Source: Burkholderiales bacterium (GTDB lineage: Bacteria; Pseudomonadota; Gammaproteobacteria; Burkholderiales; Casimicrobiaceae). Taken from it: a stretch of 33,095 nt of DNA. The position numbers and the translations under genes are program-made. The DNA lies in contig JANXUB010000094.1 in the NCBI GenBank assembly GCA_025352105.1, forward strand, positions 1 through 33,095. The letters are read 5' to 3'. Shown here in pieces: positions 15,050 through 22,623 of this stretch (the first letter of the stretch is position 1; each line of letters begins with the position of its first letter). A model generated the notes under the pieces. The model ran no database searches and was not told the origin of the DNA. It saw nothing but the letters and a program-made list of their open reading frames with translations.

Positions 15050-16084
15050 TCACGCGCGATTCAGCGGCAGATTGAGCAGAAGATTCTGAGGCTTCAGTTT
15101 CAATTTATTCTCAGAATCCATCGCCATCGCCAGATAGACCGGTCGTCCGGCAATGGCCGGGCGCATGTCGTCAGGATTCTTGAATCGCAACTCGAACAGA
15201 CACAGCAGGCGATTCATGCGGGCTTCTTCGACCGTGTCGTTGTTGTAAAGATCGTTCAACACGCCACTGGCCGTGGCATCCAGCCCGACATGCCAGACCC
15301 ATTGCTTGTCTTCAATTTCGCGGCGATGGGCGATGGTGACCTCAACACCGAGAAAATGCGCGACCCATTTCTCCAGCACACGCATCAGCGCGTCGAGCGC
15401 CGGTTGCCCGCGATTGAAGCTCACGGCGAGATCGTGCCGCTCGTCGCGCTCCCAGTAGATCGCGGCGTTGTCGGGCGAGAGCACATCGAGATCAATGGAT
15501 CGCGTGGCGGTGTTCTGCTTTTTGAGCAATTCACCGAGCGAGCCGAAACCGCCGGTTTCCGAGAACATCTCGATGGTTTCCTCATCGGCCGCCATCACTG
15601 CGCCGTCCTCAAGGACGCTGATCTTTTGCACGCGAAAGAGGCATTCCGCGACCCGTGCTTCCAATGGATCGGCCCCCCGCGCTTCGTGCGGGTCGTTACC
15701 CGCGCCCAAAATGTGGCGCAGGAAAATCTGCGTCAGCTGAAATACGAAGAGCGGCGGCACATCCACGCCTTCGCCCTTGAACAGCCCGGTGTATGCGGCC
15801 TCCAGCGTGGGGGCGGCGATCAGACGATCACGGAATTTGAGCAAAACCCGATAGTTCGCCTGCGCGTCCGGGTCGGCGATGGTCAGCAGCTCTGCAGCGC
15901 CGACAGACTTCCGTGGCGCGGCAAGCAGTGCTTCGTGCAGCTTGATCTCGGCGGGACAGGATTCAGCAATGGGCGCGACCTCGGGCCGCAAAAACAGCGC
16001 CCGCAAAAAGTCATCAGTGACGATGAGCGCATCGCCAGAGCGAGCAAGGAGCTTATAGCCCGTTGAAGACCAGAAATCAGGCAT
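15050..16084 (-). CDS. DUF6352 family protein
   Basis: This 344-residue soluble protein has no signal peptide or membrane segment. It begins MPDFWSSTGYKLL, followed by VTDDFLRALFLRPE, ADPDAQANYRVLLKFRDRL, PPLFVFQLTQIFLRHIL, VQKISVLEDGAVMAADEETIE and GGFGSLGELL. I recognise this as the DUF6352 family found mainly in Burkholderiales; no function is known. ATG 16084 is chosen because MPDFW is the conserved family start. The frame runs far upstream into antisense of the next gene, which is spurious. It is divergent from the Bug receptor gene with a 112-base shared spacer. Confidence 0.8.
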   Translation of the reverse strand: MPDFWSSTGYKLLARSGDALIVTDDFLRALFLRPEVAPIAESCPAEIKLHEALLAAPRKSVGAAELLTIADPDAQANYRVLLKFRDRLIAAPTLEAAYTGLFKGEGVDVPPLFVFQLTQIFLRHILGAGNDPHEARGADPLEARVAECLFRVQKISVLEDGAVMAADEETIEMFSETGGFGSLGELLKKQNTATRSIDLDVLSPDNAAIYWERDERHDLAVSFNRGQPALDALMRVLEKWVAHFLGVEVTIAHRREIEDKQWVWHVGLDATASGVLNDLYNNDTVEEARMNRLLCLFELRFKNPDDMRPAIAGRPVYLAMAMDSENKLKLKPQNLLLNLPLNRA

Positions 16085-16141
16085 GAAGCGCACAAAAGTC
16101 GTAATCTCACAAGCGTAAACGAATGGCATCAGGCGGCTCGC

Positions 16142-16157
16142 TGGCAAGGCTCTTGCA
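16142..16157 (+). promoter_or_regulatory. possible sigma-54 promoter of the Bug receptor gene
   Basis: TGGCAA-N5-TTGCA fits the -24/-12 spacing (GG 16143-16144, GC 16155-16156), with one departure at the sixth base. Transcription would start near 16168, about 29 bases before the GTG start. No good sigma-70 alternative was seen in the short spacer. Confidence 0.5.
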
Positions 16158-16196
16158 TTAGCGGGATCGATACAAAAACAATTTAGGGAGAACTTT

Positions 16197-17156
16197 GTGA
16201 AGACATTTACGCGAGTGATCGCCGCGCTGCTGCTGGCAACGGGATCAGCGACGGCAACAGCCGCCTGGCCTGACAAACCCATCAAGCTGATCGTCACCTT
16301 CGCCCCCGGTGGTGCCAGCGACATCGTGGCGCGCACGATTGCCGAGCCGCTGGGCCAAAAGCTCGGCCAGCCCGTCGTCGTCGACAACCGCCCCGGCGCG
16401 GGCGGCAGCGTGGGCGGGCTCGCCACCGTGCAGGCCGCGCCGGACGGATACACCTTGATGATGGCCAACTCCACGCCGCTGTCCATCGGGCCGTTTGTGC
16501 TCGACAAGCAGCCGTACGATCCGGTCAAGCAGTTCACCCACGTGTTCTACGCGGGCTCAGCGCCTGTGCTTTTCATGGCGAACCCGAAGGCAGGCATCAA
16601 TTCCTTGGCAGACCTGGCAAAACAGGCAGCGACGAAAGACGGCCTCCCGTTCGGTAGCGGCGGCCCGGCGAGCATTGGCCACATCAGCGGCGAATTCTTT
16701 AAATCTCTGACGAACGGCAACATGACGCACGTCGCCTACAAAGGCGGCGCGCCGATGACGACCGATTTGCTCGGCGGACAGATTCCGGTGGGCATCGACG
16801 TAATCACGGCGTTTGTACCGCTGGTAAAAGGCGGACAGGTGAAAGCGATGGCTGTGACTTCGGCCAAACGTTCGCCTTTACTGCCGGATGTGCCGACCAC
16901 AGCTGAGGCGGGCTACCCAAAGCTGCGCATCGACAATTATTTCGGCGTGTCCGGCCCGGCGGGTTTGCCAAAAGAGGTGACCGACAAGCTCTACGCCGCG
17001 CTCTCCGAAGTGTTGACGATGCCGAATGTGCTCAAAAAGCTCGAAGAAAACGGCATCGTTTACGCGAAGCTTTCGCAGGCGGAATACGCTGCACTGGTGG
17101 CCAGCCAGATTGCCGATTGGGCACCGATCATCAAGGCCACAGGTGCGAAGTTGTAA
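16197..17156 (+). CDS. Bug/TctC-family tripartite tricarboxylate transporter receptor
   Basis: This 319-residue periplasmic solute-binding protein has a signal peptide over residues 1-23, then the Bug-family start WPDKPIKLIVTFAPGGASD. Next come GQPVVVDNRPGAGG, AAPDGYTLMMAN and a C-terminal lobe with VPTTAEAGYP. Bug proteins bind small organic acids or related ligands. They feed TctAB-type transporters or signal ligand presence; most are orphans, as here, where no tctA or tctB is in view. GTG 16197 has AGGGAGA at good spacing. The ligand is unknown. Its stop codon overlaps the -35 of the ahcY promoter. Confidence 0.9.
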   Translation: MKTFTRVIAALLLATGSATATAAWPDKPIKLIVTFAPGGASDIVARTIAEPLGQKLGQPVVVDNRPGAGGSVGGLATVQAAPDGYTLMMANSTPLSIGPFVLDKQPYDPVKQFTHVFYAGSAPVLFMANPKAGINSLADLAKQAATKDGLPFGSGGPASIGHISGEFFKSLTNGNMTHVAYKGGAPMTTDLLGGQIPVGIDVITAFVPLVKGGQVKAMAVTSAKRSPLLPDVPTTAEAGYPKLRIDNYFGVSGPAGLPKEVTDKLYAALSEVLTMPNVLKKLEENGIVYAKLSQAEYAALVASQIADWAPIIKATGAKL

Positions 17157-17179
17157 ACAATAGGCCGCTGTACTAAAAT
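17151..17179 (+). promoter_or_regulatory. sigma-70 promoter of the ahcY transcript
   Basis: TTGTAA (17151-17156) and TAAAAT (17174-17179) are separated by 17 bases. Transcription would begin near 17186, just before the riboswitch aptamer. The -35 overlaps the stop codon of the upstream gene. Confidence 0.6.
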
Positions 17180-17187
17180 CTCGAATG

Positions 17188-17271
17188 TTCAAGGAGCGTT
17201 GCAACCGGTGCCCATAAATTTTTGGTGTGACCGGCTAGGCTTGAGCAAGCTTTTTCCAACCGCGCTCGCAG
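17188..17271 (+). promoter_or_regulatory. S-adenosylhomocysteine (SAH) riboswitch
   Basis: The leader of ahcY contains the SAH aptamer core: AGGAGCGTTGCAACC near the 5' end, the GGCTTGAGCAAGC hairpin, and the closing CCAACCGCGCTCGC. P1 pairs GAGCG (17194-17198) with CGCTC (17263-17267), P2 pairs CCGGT with ACCGG, and a small stem pairs GCTTG with CAAGC. SAH riboswitches are known upstream of ahcY in beta- and gammaproteobacteria and turn the gene on when SAH builds up. GCTCGCA (17264-17270) can instead pair with TGCGAGC (17299-17305), giving a plausible OFF helix that breaks P1. Confidence 0.9.
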
Positions 17272-17372
17272 TTTTGGTGACATCCGGGTCACAACGCTTG
17301 CGAGCTTCGGGCTTTTCGCCCGCACCCTCCTTACGTTTTCCTCGTGTGTCGCCCAATTAAATTGGAGTGACT

Positions 17373-18803
17373 ATGAACGCCGTTGCAGATAAAGTTTTTA
17401 CAGATTACGTGATTGCCGACCGCTCGCTTGCCGAGTGGGGCCGCAAAGAAGTCAAAATCGCCGAGACCGAAATGCCGGGCCTGATGGCGATCCGCGAGGA
17501 ATTCACCGCGGCCCAGCCGCTCACGGGCGCGCGCATCACCGGTTCGATCCACATGACGATCCAGACCGCAGTCCTCGTCGAGACGCTGCAAGCGCTCGGC
17601 GCGTCGGTGCGTTGGGCCTCGTGCAATATTTTTTCGACGCAAGACCACGCTGCTGCCGCACTCGCCGCGCGCGGCACACCGGTGTTCGCTACCAAGGGCG
17701 AAACACTGGCTGAATATTGGGACTACACGCATCGCATCTTTGAATTCGGCGCCAAGGGCACCGAGGGCGAAGGCCCGAACATGATTCTCGACGATGGCGG
17801 CGACGCCACGTTGTTGATGCACCTCGGTCAGCTTGCAGCTAAAGACGCATCGCTCATCGCGAACCCAACGTCGGAAGAAGAAACCTGCCTGTACGCCGCG
17901 ATCAAGGCGAAGCTTGCTGTGGATCCGACATGGTACGAGCGCAAGGCCAAGCACATCGTCGGCGTGACCGAAGAGACGACTACCGGCGTGCATCGCCTGA
18001 ACGAAATGTCCGCCAAGGGCACGCTGCTGTTTCGCGCCATCAACGTGAACGATTCGGTCACCAAGAGCAAGTTCGACAATCTGTACGGCTGCCGTGAATC
18101 GCTGGTGGATTCCATCAAGCGCGCAACCGACGTGATGATCGCGGGCAAGGTCGCTTGCGTGGCCGGTTACGGCGACGTGGGCAAGGGCTCAGCCCAAGCA
18201 TTGCGCGCGTTGTCCGCCCAAGTGTGGGTGACCGAGATTGACCCGATCAACGCGTTGCAAGCCGCGATGGAAGGCTTCAAAGTCGTGACCATGGAATACG
18301 CCGCAGACAAGTGCGACATTTTCGTGTCCGCCACCGGCAACAAGAGCGTGATTACTTACGCGCACATGGCCGCGATGAAAGACGAAGCGATTGTGTGCAA
18401 CATCGGTCACTTCGATAACGAAATCGACGTTGCCGCCCTCGAAAAATGCACCTGGGACGAGATCAAGCCCCAAGTCGATCACGTTATCTTCCCGGACGGC
18501 AAAAAGATCACGCTGCTGGCGAAGGGCCGCCTGGTCAACCTCGGTTGCGCCACGGGTCACCCAAGCTTTGTGATGAGCTCCTCGTTCGCCAATCAGGTGA
18601 TCGCGCAGATGGAACTGTTCACCAAGCCTGAAGCGTACGAAAACGGCAAAGTCTACGTATTGCCAAAACACTTAGACGAAAAAGTCGCGCGTTTGCATTT
18701 GAAAAAAGTTGGCGCGATGCTCACCGAGCTGACCACCGAGCAAGCGGCCTACATTGGTGTGAGCAAGGCGGGGCCTTACAAACTCGACACGTACCGCTAC
18801 TAA
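17373..18803 (+). CDS. ahcY: adenosylhomocysteinase
   Basis: This 476-residue NAD-dependent enzyme splits S-adenosylhomocysteine into adenosine and homocysteine, removing the product inhibitor of methyltransferases. Conserved blocks are [31 protein letters not shown], the NAD-binding [13 protein letters not shown] near residue 264, [10 protein letters not shown], and the C-terminal [10 protein letters not shown] that reaches into the neighbouring subunit's NAD site. Length fits the long proteobacterial form. ATG 17373 has GGAG 5 bases upstream; GTG 17367 is less likely. It follows the SAH riboswitch and heads a same-strand cluster ending with metF, which also serves the methyl cycle. Confidence 0.97.
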   Translation: MNAVADKVFTDYVIADRSLAEWGRKEVKIAETEMPGLMAIREEFTAAQPLTGARITGSIHMTIQTAVLVETLQALGASVRWASCNIFSTQDHAAAALAARGTPVFATKGETLAEYWDYTHRIFEFGAKGTEGEGPNMILDDGGDATLLMHLGQLAAKDASLIANPTSEEETCLYAAIKAKLAVDPTWYERKAKHIVGVTEETTTGVHRLNEMSAKGTLLFRAINVNDSVTKSKFDNLYGCRESLVDSIKRATDVMIAGKVACVAGYGDVGKGSAQALRALSAQVWVTEIDPINALQAAMEGFKVVTMEYAADKCDIFVSATGNKSVITYAHMAAMKDEAIVCNIGHFDNEIDVAALEKCTWDEIKPQVDHVIFPDGKKITLLAKGRLVNLGCATGHPSFVMSSSFANQVIAQMELFTKPEAYENGKVYVLPKHLDEKVARLHLKKVGAMLTELTTEQAAYIGVSKAGPYKLDTYRY

Positions 18804-18808
18804 AAAAT

Positions 18809-18971
18809 CCCTCTCCCGTGCACGGGAGAGGGTGCCCGACAGGGCGGGTGAGGGCGATGACTTGCAGAACCGCGATTGTGTGTAGCTTCAATCAGGTAGT
18901 CTGCGTGAATCAACGAGACTTCGCTCGTCAACAACCCTCACCCCAACCCTCTCCCGCGCTGCGGGAGAGGG
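18809..18971. repeat. pair of palindromic repeats in inverted arrangement
   Basis: A perfect 24-base palindrome (half CCCTCTCCCGTG, 18809-18832) starts 5 bases after the ahcY stop. A second palindrome, CCCTCTCCCGC-GCT-GCGGGAGAGGG, lies at 18947-18971. The flanks (GGGTGAGGGCG after the first, CCCTCACCCC before the second) are complementary, so the pair can fold into one large structure. This may lower read-through from ahcY to the downstream genes. Confidence 0.75.
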
Positions 18972-18994
18972 AGCCAGATCACCGGAGACACACA

Positions 18995-19357
18995 ATGATT
19001 CGCTTACTCATCGTCTGGCTACTTAACGCCGTAGCACTGATGGCCGTCGCGTACTTCATGCCGCAAATCAAGGTCACGAGTTTTGTCTCCGCGTTGATCG
19101 CCGCATTCGCGCTGGGTGCTGTGAACACGCTGATTCGCCCGGTACTGACGCTTTTGACGCTGCCGATCTCGATCCTCACGCTTGGCTTTTTCTACCTCGT
19201 GATCAACGGCTTGTTGTTCTGGATGGTCGGCAAAATGCTCAACGGGTTCTCGGTGGATGGCTTCTGGGCCGCAGTGTTTGGCGGTTTGCTTTATGGGTTG
19301 ATCTCGTGGCTGTTGTCGATGATTATTCCATTCGGCAAGAAGTCCAAAGCGCTCTGA
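18995..19357 (+). CDS. phage-holin-4-like (YvlD-type) small membrane protein
   Basis: This 120-residue protein is almost entirely hydrophobic, with four predicted membrane helices. It contains NTLIRPVLTLLTLPISILTLG, a signature of the PF04020 'phage holin family 4 superfamily IV' proteins. Despite the name these are chromosomal membrane proteins of unknown function, not lysis genes. ATG 18995 has GGAG upstream; the frame extends back only through repeat DNA. It lies between ahcY and tlyA in the same direction, an order I recall as common in Burkholderiales. Confidence 0.88.
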   Translation: MIRLLIVWLLNAVALMAVAYFMPQIKVTSFVSALIAAFALGAVNTLIRPVLTLLTLPISILTLGFFYLVINGLLFWMVGKMLNGFSVDGFWAAVFGGLLYGLISWLLSMIIPFGKKSKAL

Positions 19358-19366
19358 TTTTTTGCC

Positions 19367-20104
19367 ATGCGCGCGGATGTGTTGCTCGTTGAGCGGGGAC
19401 TCGCGCCTTCGCGTACCGCTGCGCAGCGCCTGATTGCAGCGGGGCATGTGTTCGCGCGCGACGGTGCGGCAAAAGTAGCGCTGACAAAGCCCAGCGCGAC
19501 TGTTCAGGATGATGTCGAACTGGAAATCGAAGCCAGTGAGCTGGATCGTTTTGTATCGCGTGGCGGGCTAAAGCTTGACGGCGCGCTTAAGCACGTTGCG
19601 CTCGACCCCCAAAATTTTCGTTGTCTGGACGTCGGTCAATCGACTGGTGGCTTCACTGATTGCCTGCTGCAACGCGGTGTCGCGCACGTCGTTGGCGTTG
19701 ACGTGGGTCACGATCAATTGCATGCAAAGATTCGTAGCGACTCACGCGTTACCTTCATGGAAGGTGTGAACGCGCGCACCTTGCAAAACATTGGCGAGCC
19801 GTTCGATCTGATCGTCGCTGATGTGTCGTTTATCTCGCTTACCAAAGTGCTGCCGCAATGGCCCACGCTATTGCGCGAAGGCGGGCGAGTGCTATCGCTG
19901 GTCAAACCGCATTTCGAAGTAGGCGCTGATAACCTGGCCCGAGGCGGCATTGTTCGCGATGAATCGCTCTATGGGATGGTAGAAAAGACCATCCGAAAGT
20001 CTTGTACTGACGCTGGTCTCGAAGTGCTGGAATACTTCGATAGTTTGATCACGGGTGGTGACGGCAATCGCGAATTTTTTGTTTATGCGACGGTATCCGC
20101 ATGA
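19367..20104 (+). CDS. tlyA: TlyA-family rRNA 2'-O-methyltransferase
   Basis: This 245-residue protein has an N-terminal S4 RNA-binding domain (about residues 1-60, MRADVLLVERGLAPSRTAAQ) joined to an FtsJ/RrmJ-type methyltransferase fold. SAM-binding motif LDVGQSTGGFTD is near residue 87, and DLIVADVSFISL carries a catalytic-type Asp. TlyA of Mycobacterium methylates cytidines in 16S and 23S rRNA; the family was once called haemolysin. It uses SAM and so produces SAH, the substrate of AhcY upstream. Its stop overlaps the next gene start (ATGA), implying coupling. Confidence 0.9.
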   Translation: MRADVLLVERGLAPSRTAAQRLIAAGHVFARDGAAKVALTKPSATVQDDVELEIEASELDRFVSRGGLKLDGALKHVALDPQNFRCLDVGQSTGGFTDCLLQRGVAHVVGVDVGHDQLHAKIRSDSRVTFMEGVNARTLQNIGEPFDLIVADVSFISLTKVLPQWPTLLREGGRVLSLVKPHFEVGADNLARGGIVRDESLYGMVEKTIRKSCTDAGLEVLEYFDSLITGGDGNREFFVYATVSA

Positions 20105-20505
20105 GCGCACAGCAAGACGAGTTTCGCGACTATTGCGTTGAGCTTTTTGCGTCGCTGCGTCCGCGCTCCGGTATCGCAGGCATTGCGGCAAAACGCATGT
20201 TCGGTGGCACTGGCTTTTCGATTGACGGCAAGACGTTTGCGATCATCGCGATGGACCAACTCTGGCTCAAAGTTGATGACGAATCGCGCAGCGAATTCGA
20301 CAAAGCGGGCTGCCAGATATTCACCTATGAAATGGCGGGCAAGCCGCGCAGCATGAGCTATTACACCTCGCCCGCCGATGCCATGGAATCCGCCGCATTG
20401 ATGGCGCCGTGGGCCGAGCACGCCTGGGGCGCAGCGCTTCGTGCGGCCTGCACCAAAGGCACCAAAAGCAAAAAAAAGACAAAGAAGAAAACAACCTCAA
20501 AATGA
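20101..20505 (+). CDS. TfoX N-terminal domain protein
   Basis: This 134-residue protein contains the TfoX/Sxy N-terminal fold: AAKRMFGGTGFSIDGKTFAI, DQLWLKVDDESR, and a middle segment with MSYYTSPADAME. It lacks the TfoX C-terminal domain, so calling it a competence regulator would be unsafe; single-domain members are common and uncharacterised. It ends in a very lysine-rich tail (last ~15 residues), coded by an A-rich stretch that overlaps the metF start by ATGA. ATG 20101 overlaps the tlyA stop in the same way. Confidence 0.85.
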   Translation: MSAQQDEFRDYCVELFASLRPRSGIAGIAAKRMFGGTGFSIDGKTFAIIAMDQLWLKVDDESRSEFDKAGCQIFTYEMAGKPRSMSYYTSPADAMESAALMAPWAEHAWGAALRAACTKGTKSKKKTKKKTTSK

Positions 20506-21335
20506 ACAATATTTCATTCGAATTTTTCCCACCGAACACGCCAGAAGGCGCGGTCAAGCTGCGCGCGGTCACGCAACAACTGGGCGCGCTATCGCCCGAG
20601 TTTTTTAGCGTGACTTACGGCGCAGGTGGCTCCACGCGAGACAAAACGCTGGCCACAGTGCTCGAAATTATCGAGTCCGGTCACGCCGCCGCGCCGCATC
20701 TTTCCTGCATCGGCGCAACGAAGCAGAGCATCGCCGAAACGCTCTCGCTGTACAAGGCAAAAGGCATTCGCCGTATCGTCGCGCTGCGTGGCGATATGCC
20801 GAGCGGCACTGGCGCGATGGGTGATTTCGCCTACGCGACCGACCTCGTGCGCTTCATCCACGAGGAGCACGGCGACGACTTCGTGATCGAAATCGCGGCC
20901 TACCCCGAGTACCACCCGCAATGTCGCTACGCTGAGGCCGACCTCAATAATTTCGTGACCAAAGCCAAGGCCGGTGCGCACTCGGCCATCACGCAGTTTT
21001 TCTTCAATGCCGACGCGTATTTTCACTTTGTTGATGAAGTCAGAAAGCGCGGTGTGACCATCCCCATCGTGCCCGGCATCATGCCGTTTCATAACTTCTC
21101 GAAGATCGCCCGCTTCGCGGCGAAAGATTCGATTGATGTGCCACGCTGGATCGCGCTCAAAATGGAAGGCTTCATGGACGACGCCGCGTCCATCCGGGCG
21201 TTCGGCGCGGACGTGATCACGCAACTGTGTCAGCGCCTGCTCGATGGCGGCGCACCGGGCATTCATTTCTACACCATGAATCAGGCCCCGCTTACGAGCG
21301 AAATCGTCACACGCCTGCGCGGCAAAATCGCTTAA
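20502..21335 (+). CDS. metF: 5,10-methylenetetrahydrofolate reductase
   Basis: This 277-residue flavoprotein reduces methylenetetrahydrofolate to 5-methyltetrahydrofolate, the methyl donor for making methionine from homocysteine. It begins MNNISFEFFPPNTPEG with the catalytic Glu in SFEFFPP. It also has SVTYGAGGSTRDKT, LRGDMP with the flavin-site Asp, AAYPEYHPQ, AITQFFFNADAY and HFYTMNQAPL. ATG 20502 overlaps the preceding stop; the longer frame to 20409 is inside the upstream gene. Its place in the SAH-riboswitch-led cluster joins SAH removal with methyl-group supply. Confidence 0.95.
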   Translation: MNNISFEFFPPNTPEGAVKLRAVTQQLGALSPEFFSVTYGAGGSTRDKTLATVLEIIESGHAAAPHLSCIGATKQSIAETLSLYKAKGIRRIVALRGDMPSGTGAMGDFAYATDLVRFIHEEHGDDFVIEIAAYPEYHPQCRYAEADLNNFVTKAKAGAHSAITQFFFNADAYFHFVDEVRKRGVTIPIVPGIMPFHNFSKIARFAAKDSIDVPRWIALKMEGFMDDAASIRAFGADVITQLCQRLLDGGAPGIHFYTMNQAPLTSEIVTRLRGKIA

Positions 21336-21351
21336 CCCAAAGGAAATCAAC

Positions 21352-21744
21352 ATGAGCAAACACGTCATTCACACAGACCTTGCCCCCGCTGCGATCGGTC
21401 CGTATTCACAAGCCATTAGCGTAAATTTCGCGTTCAAGGGCACCGTCGTTTTCTGCTCCGGCCAGATCGGACTCGACCCCGCCACTGGCAATCTGCGCGA
21501 AGGATTCGAGGCGCAAGTCGATCAGGCGTTTGCCAACATGCAGGCCGTTGTTGCGGCTGCGGGTGGCGAGCTCTCGGGCATCGTCAAGCTCACGCTGTTC
21601 CTCACCGATCTCGAGAACTTCGCCGTGGTGAATGCGAAGATGGAATCGCTGTTTCAGAAGCCGTATCCGGCGCGCTCAACGGTGGGTGTGGCGTCGTTGC
21701 CGAAGGGCGCGCTGTTTGAGGTTGAGGCGACGCTGGTCGCTTAG
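21352..21744 (+). CDS. ridA: RidA family reactive intermediate deaminase
   Basis: This 130-residue RidA/YjgF protein hydrolyses reactive enamine/imine intermediates released by PLP enzymes such as threonine dehydratase. The family start (AAIGPYSQAI), the central GQIGLDPATGNL and the catalytic Arg in YPARSTVGV are present, with the closing FEVEATLVA. ATG 21352 has AAAGGA upstream. It follows metF by 16 bases, so it is probably in the same transcript. Its 3' end is overlapped on the other strand by the frame of the possible membrane protein. Confidence 0.93.
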   Translation: MSKHVIHTDLAPAAIGPYSQAISVNFAFKGTVVFCSGQIGLDPATGNLREGFEAQVDQAFANMQAVVAAAGGELSGIVKLTLFLTDLENFAVVNAKMESLFQKPYPARSTVGVASLPKGALFEVEATLVA

Positions 21745-22126
21745 TTAAATTCGTTTGTGCTGACCGCACGCAACCCGCGATAGCGACAGACAACACACCC
21801 GGACACAGCGCAAACCACAGCTCAAGACCGCCCAGTTGTGCTGCCCAATCAGCCTTGGGGCGGTGCGCGCCATTAACCAAATCTAGCGCCATGTTGGCTC
21901 CCCAAAATAGCGCAGCCAACAGCGCCGAGTTCAATGCAAAAAGCAGCCACGCACCGGGCGACGGCTTGAAGCGAGCGAAGCGTCGATGACACAAAGCGGC
22001 CGCGACCGAGAGGCAGCACACGTACAACGCCGCCCACGCAAACATCGACACGCGTTGGTCGCGTAACAGCCAAACGCCCGCCCAAAATGTGAGCGACTGA
22101 ATCAACAGCGCAATCGCCACGGCCAT
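21602..22126 (-). CDS. possible small membrane protein, function unknown
   Basis: This frame codes for about 174 residues, with four hydrophobic stretches in the first ~130: AIALLIQSLTFWAGVWLL, MFAWAALYVCCLSVAAALC, WLLFALNSALLAALFWG and LWFALCPGVLSVAIAGC. The last ~45 residues are rich in Pro and Ser and lie antisense to ridA, so only the first part looks like real coding sequence. ATG 22126 avoids overlapping the DUF4287 gene, whose stop is 14 bases upstream; ATG 22186 is the longer choice. A GGAGG lies too far from 22126. I do not recognise a family. Confidence 0.45.
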   Translation of the reverse strand: MAVAIALLIQSLTFWAGVWLLRDQRVSMFAWAALYVCCLSVAAALCHRRFARFKPSPGAWLLFALNSALLAALFWGANMALDLVNGAHRPKADWAAQLGGLELWFALCPGVLSVAIAGCVRSAQTNLTKRPASPQPQTARPSATTPHPPLSAPDTASETAIPSSHSPRRSSRDR

Positions 22127-22139
22127 CGGCTGCGTAACG

Positions 22140-22355
22140 TCAGCCTCCGCTCTGCGCGCGGTGGTAAGCAACCAGCGCATTGGCATGCCCGTGGCCTAAC
22201 TTGTGATCCGCCTTGAGCTTTGCCACGCTTTCCATGTGCTTCAGTCCCGTCAGGGTGTCCAGAACTTTCATCCAGTGGCTGATCGGCTTGCCATACGTTT
22301 TTTCAATGGACGGAAAGTAGGATGCCGAACCTTTTACTTTCGAATCGTATGACAT
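22140..22355 (-). CDS. DUF4287 domain protein
   Basis: This short protein of 71 residues contains ASYFPSIEKTYGKPISHW and HKLGHGHANALVAYH, the two conserved blocks of DUF4287. Related domains occur in small proteins of unknown function. It starts at ATG 22355 with AGGAG upstream. It is separate from the following putative membrane gene but in the same direction, so the two could share a message. Confidence 0.85.
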   Translation of the reverse strand: MSYDSKVKGSASYFPSIEKTYGKPISHWMKVLDTLTGLKHMESVAKLKADHKLGHGHANALVAYHRAQSGG

Positions 22356-22623
22356 TCGTTACGGCTCCTGATTTGATCGTTGCAAGGCTAAGTGGAGACC
22401 CGTTTGATCTCTTGCGGCAGGACGTCAATTTGCAACTTCGTACCAAGACACGGCATACAGCTTTTCGATAGAAGCGCCACTGCGTTGGGGATAGCGCCAA
22501 AAATTGGCAAATACCGACAAACCGTATTTATCACCGGTAGCCCATATTTAACAAGGCATTAACGCAAAAAGCTGCTTTCACTCACTTGCTAAATTTTTCG
22601 GGTCTTCGGCGCGCTCAATCGGC
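22356..22623. other. spacer, no gene recognised
   Basis: This AT-richer spacer lies between the start of the DUF4287 gene and the end of the dehydrogenase gene, both on the minus strand. Short frames here lack any protein signature. It should hold the DUF4287 promoter, but I cannot place it confidently, and I see no terminator for the dehydrogenase. Confidence 0.4.

Noticed and set aside
14930..16066. 378-residue plus-strand frame
   Set aside because: Lies entirely antisense to the DUF6352 gene, whose translation has family motifs; no ribosome site.
18995..19357. Prophage holin
   Set aside because: The family name is misleading; no phage genes are nearby and the protein sits in a metabolic cluster.
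20101..20505. Competence regulator TfoX/Sxy
   Set aside because: Only the N-terminal domain is present; such single-domain proteins are not shown to control competence.
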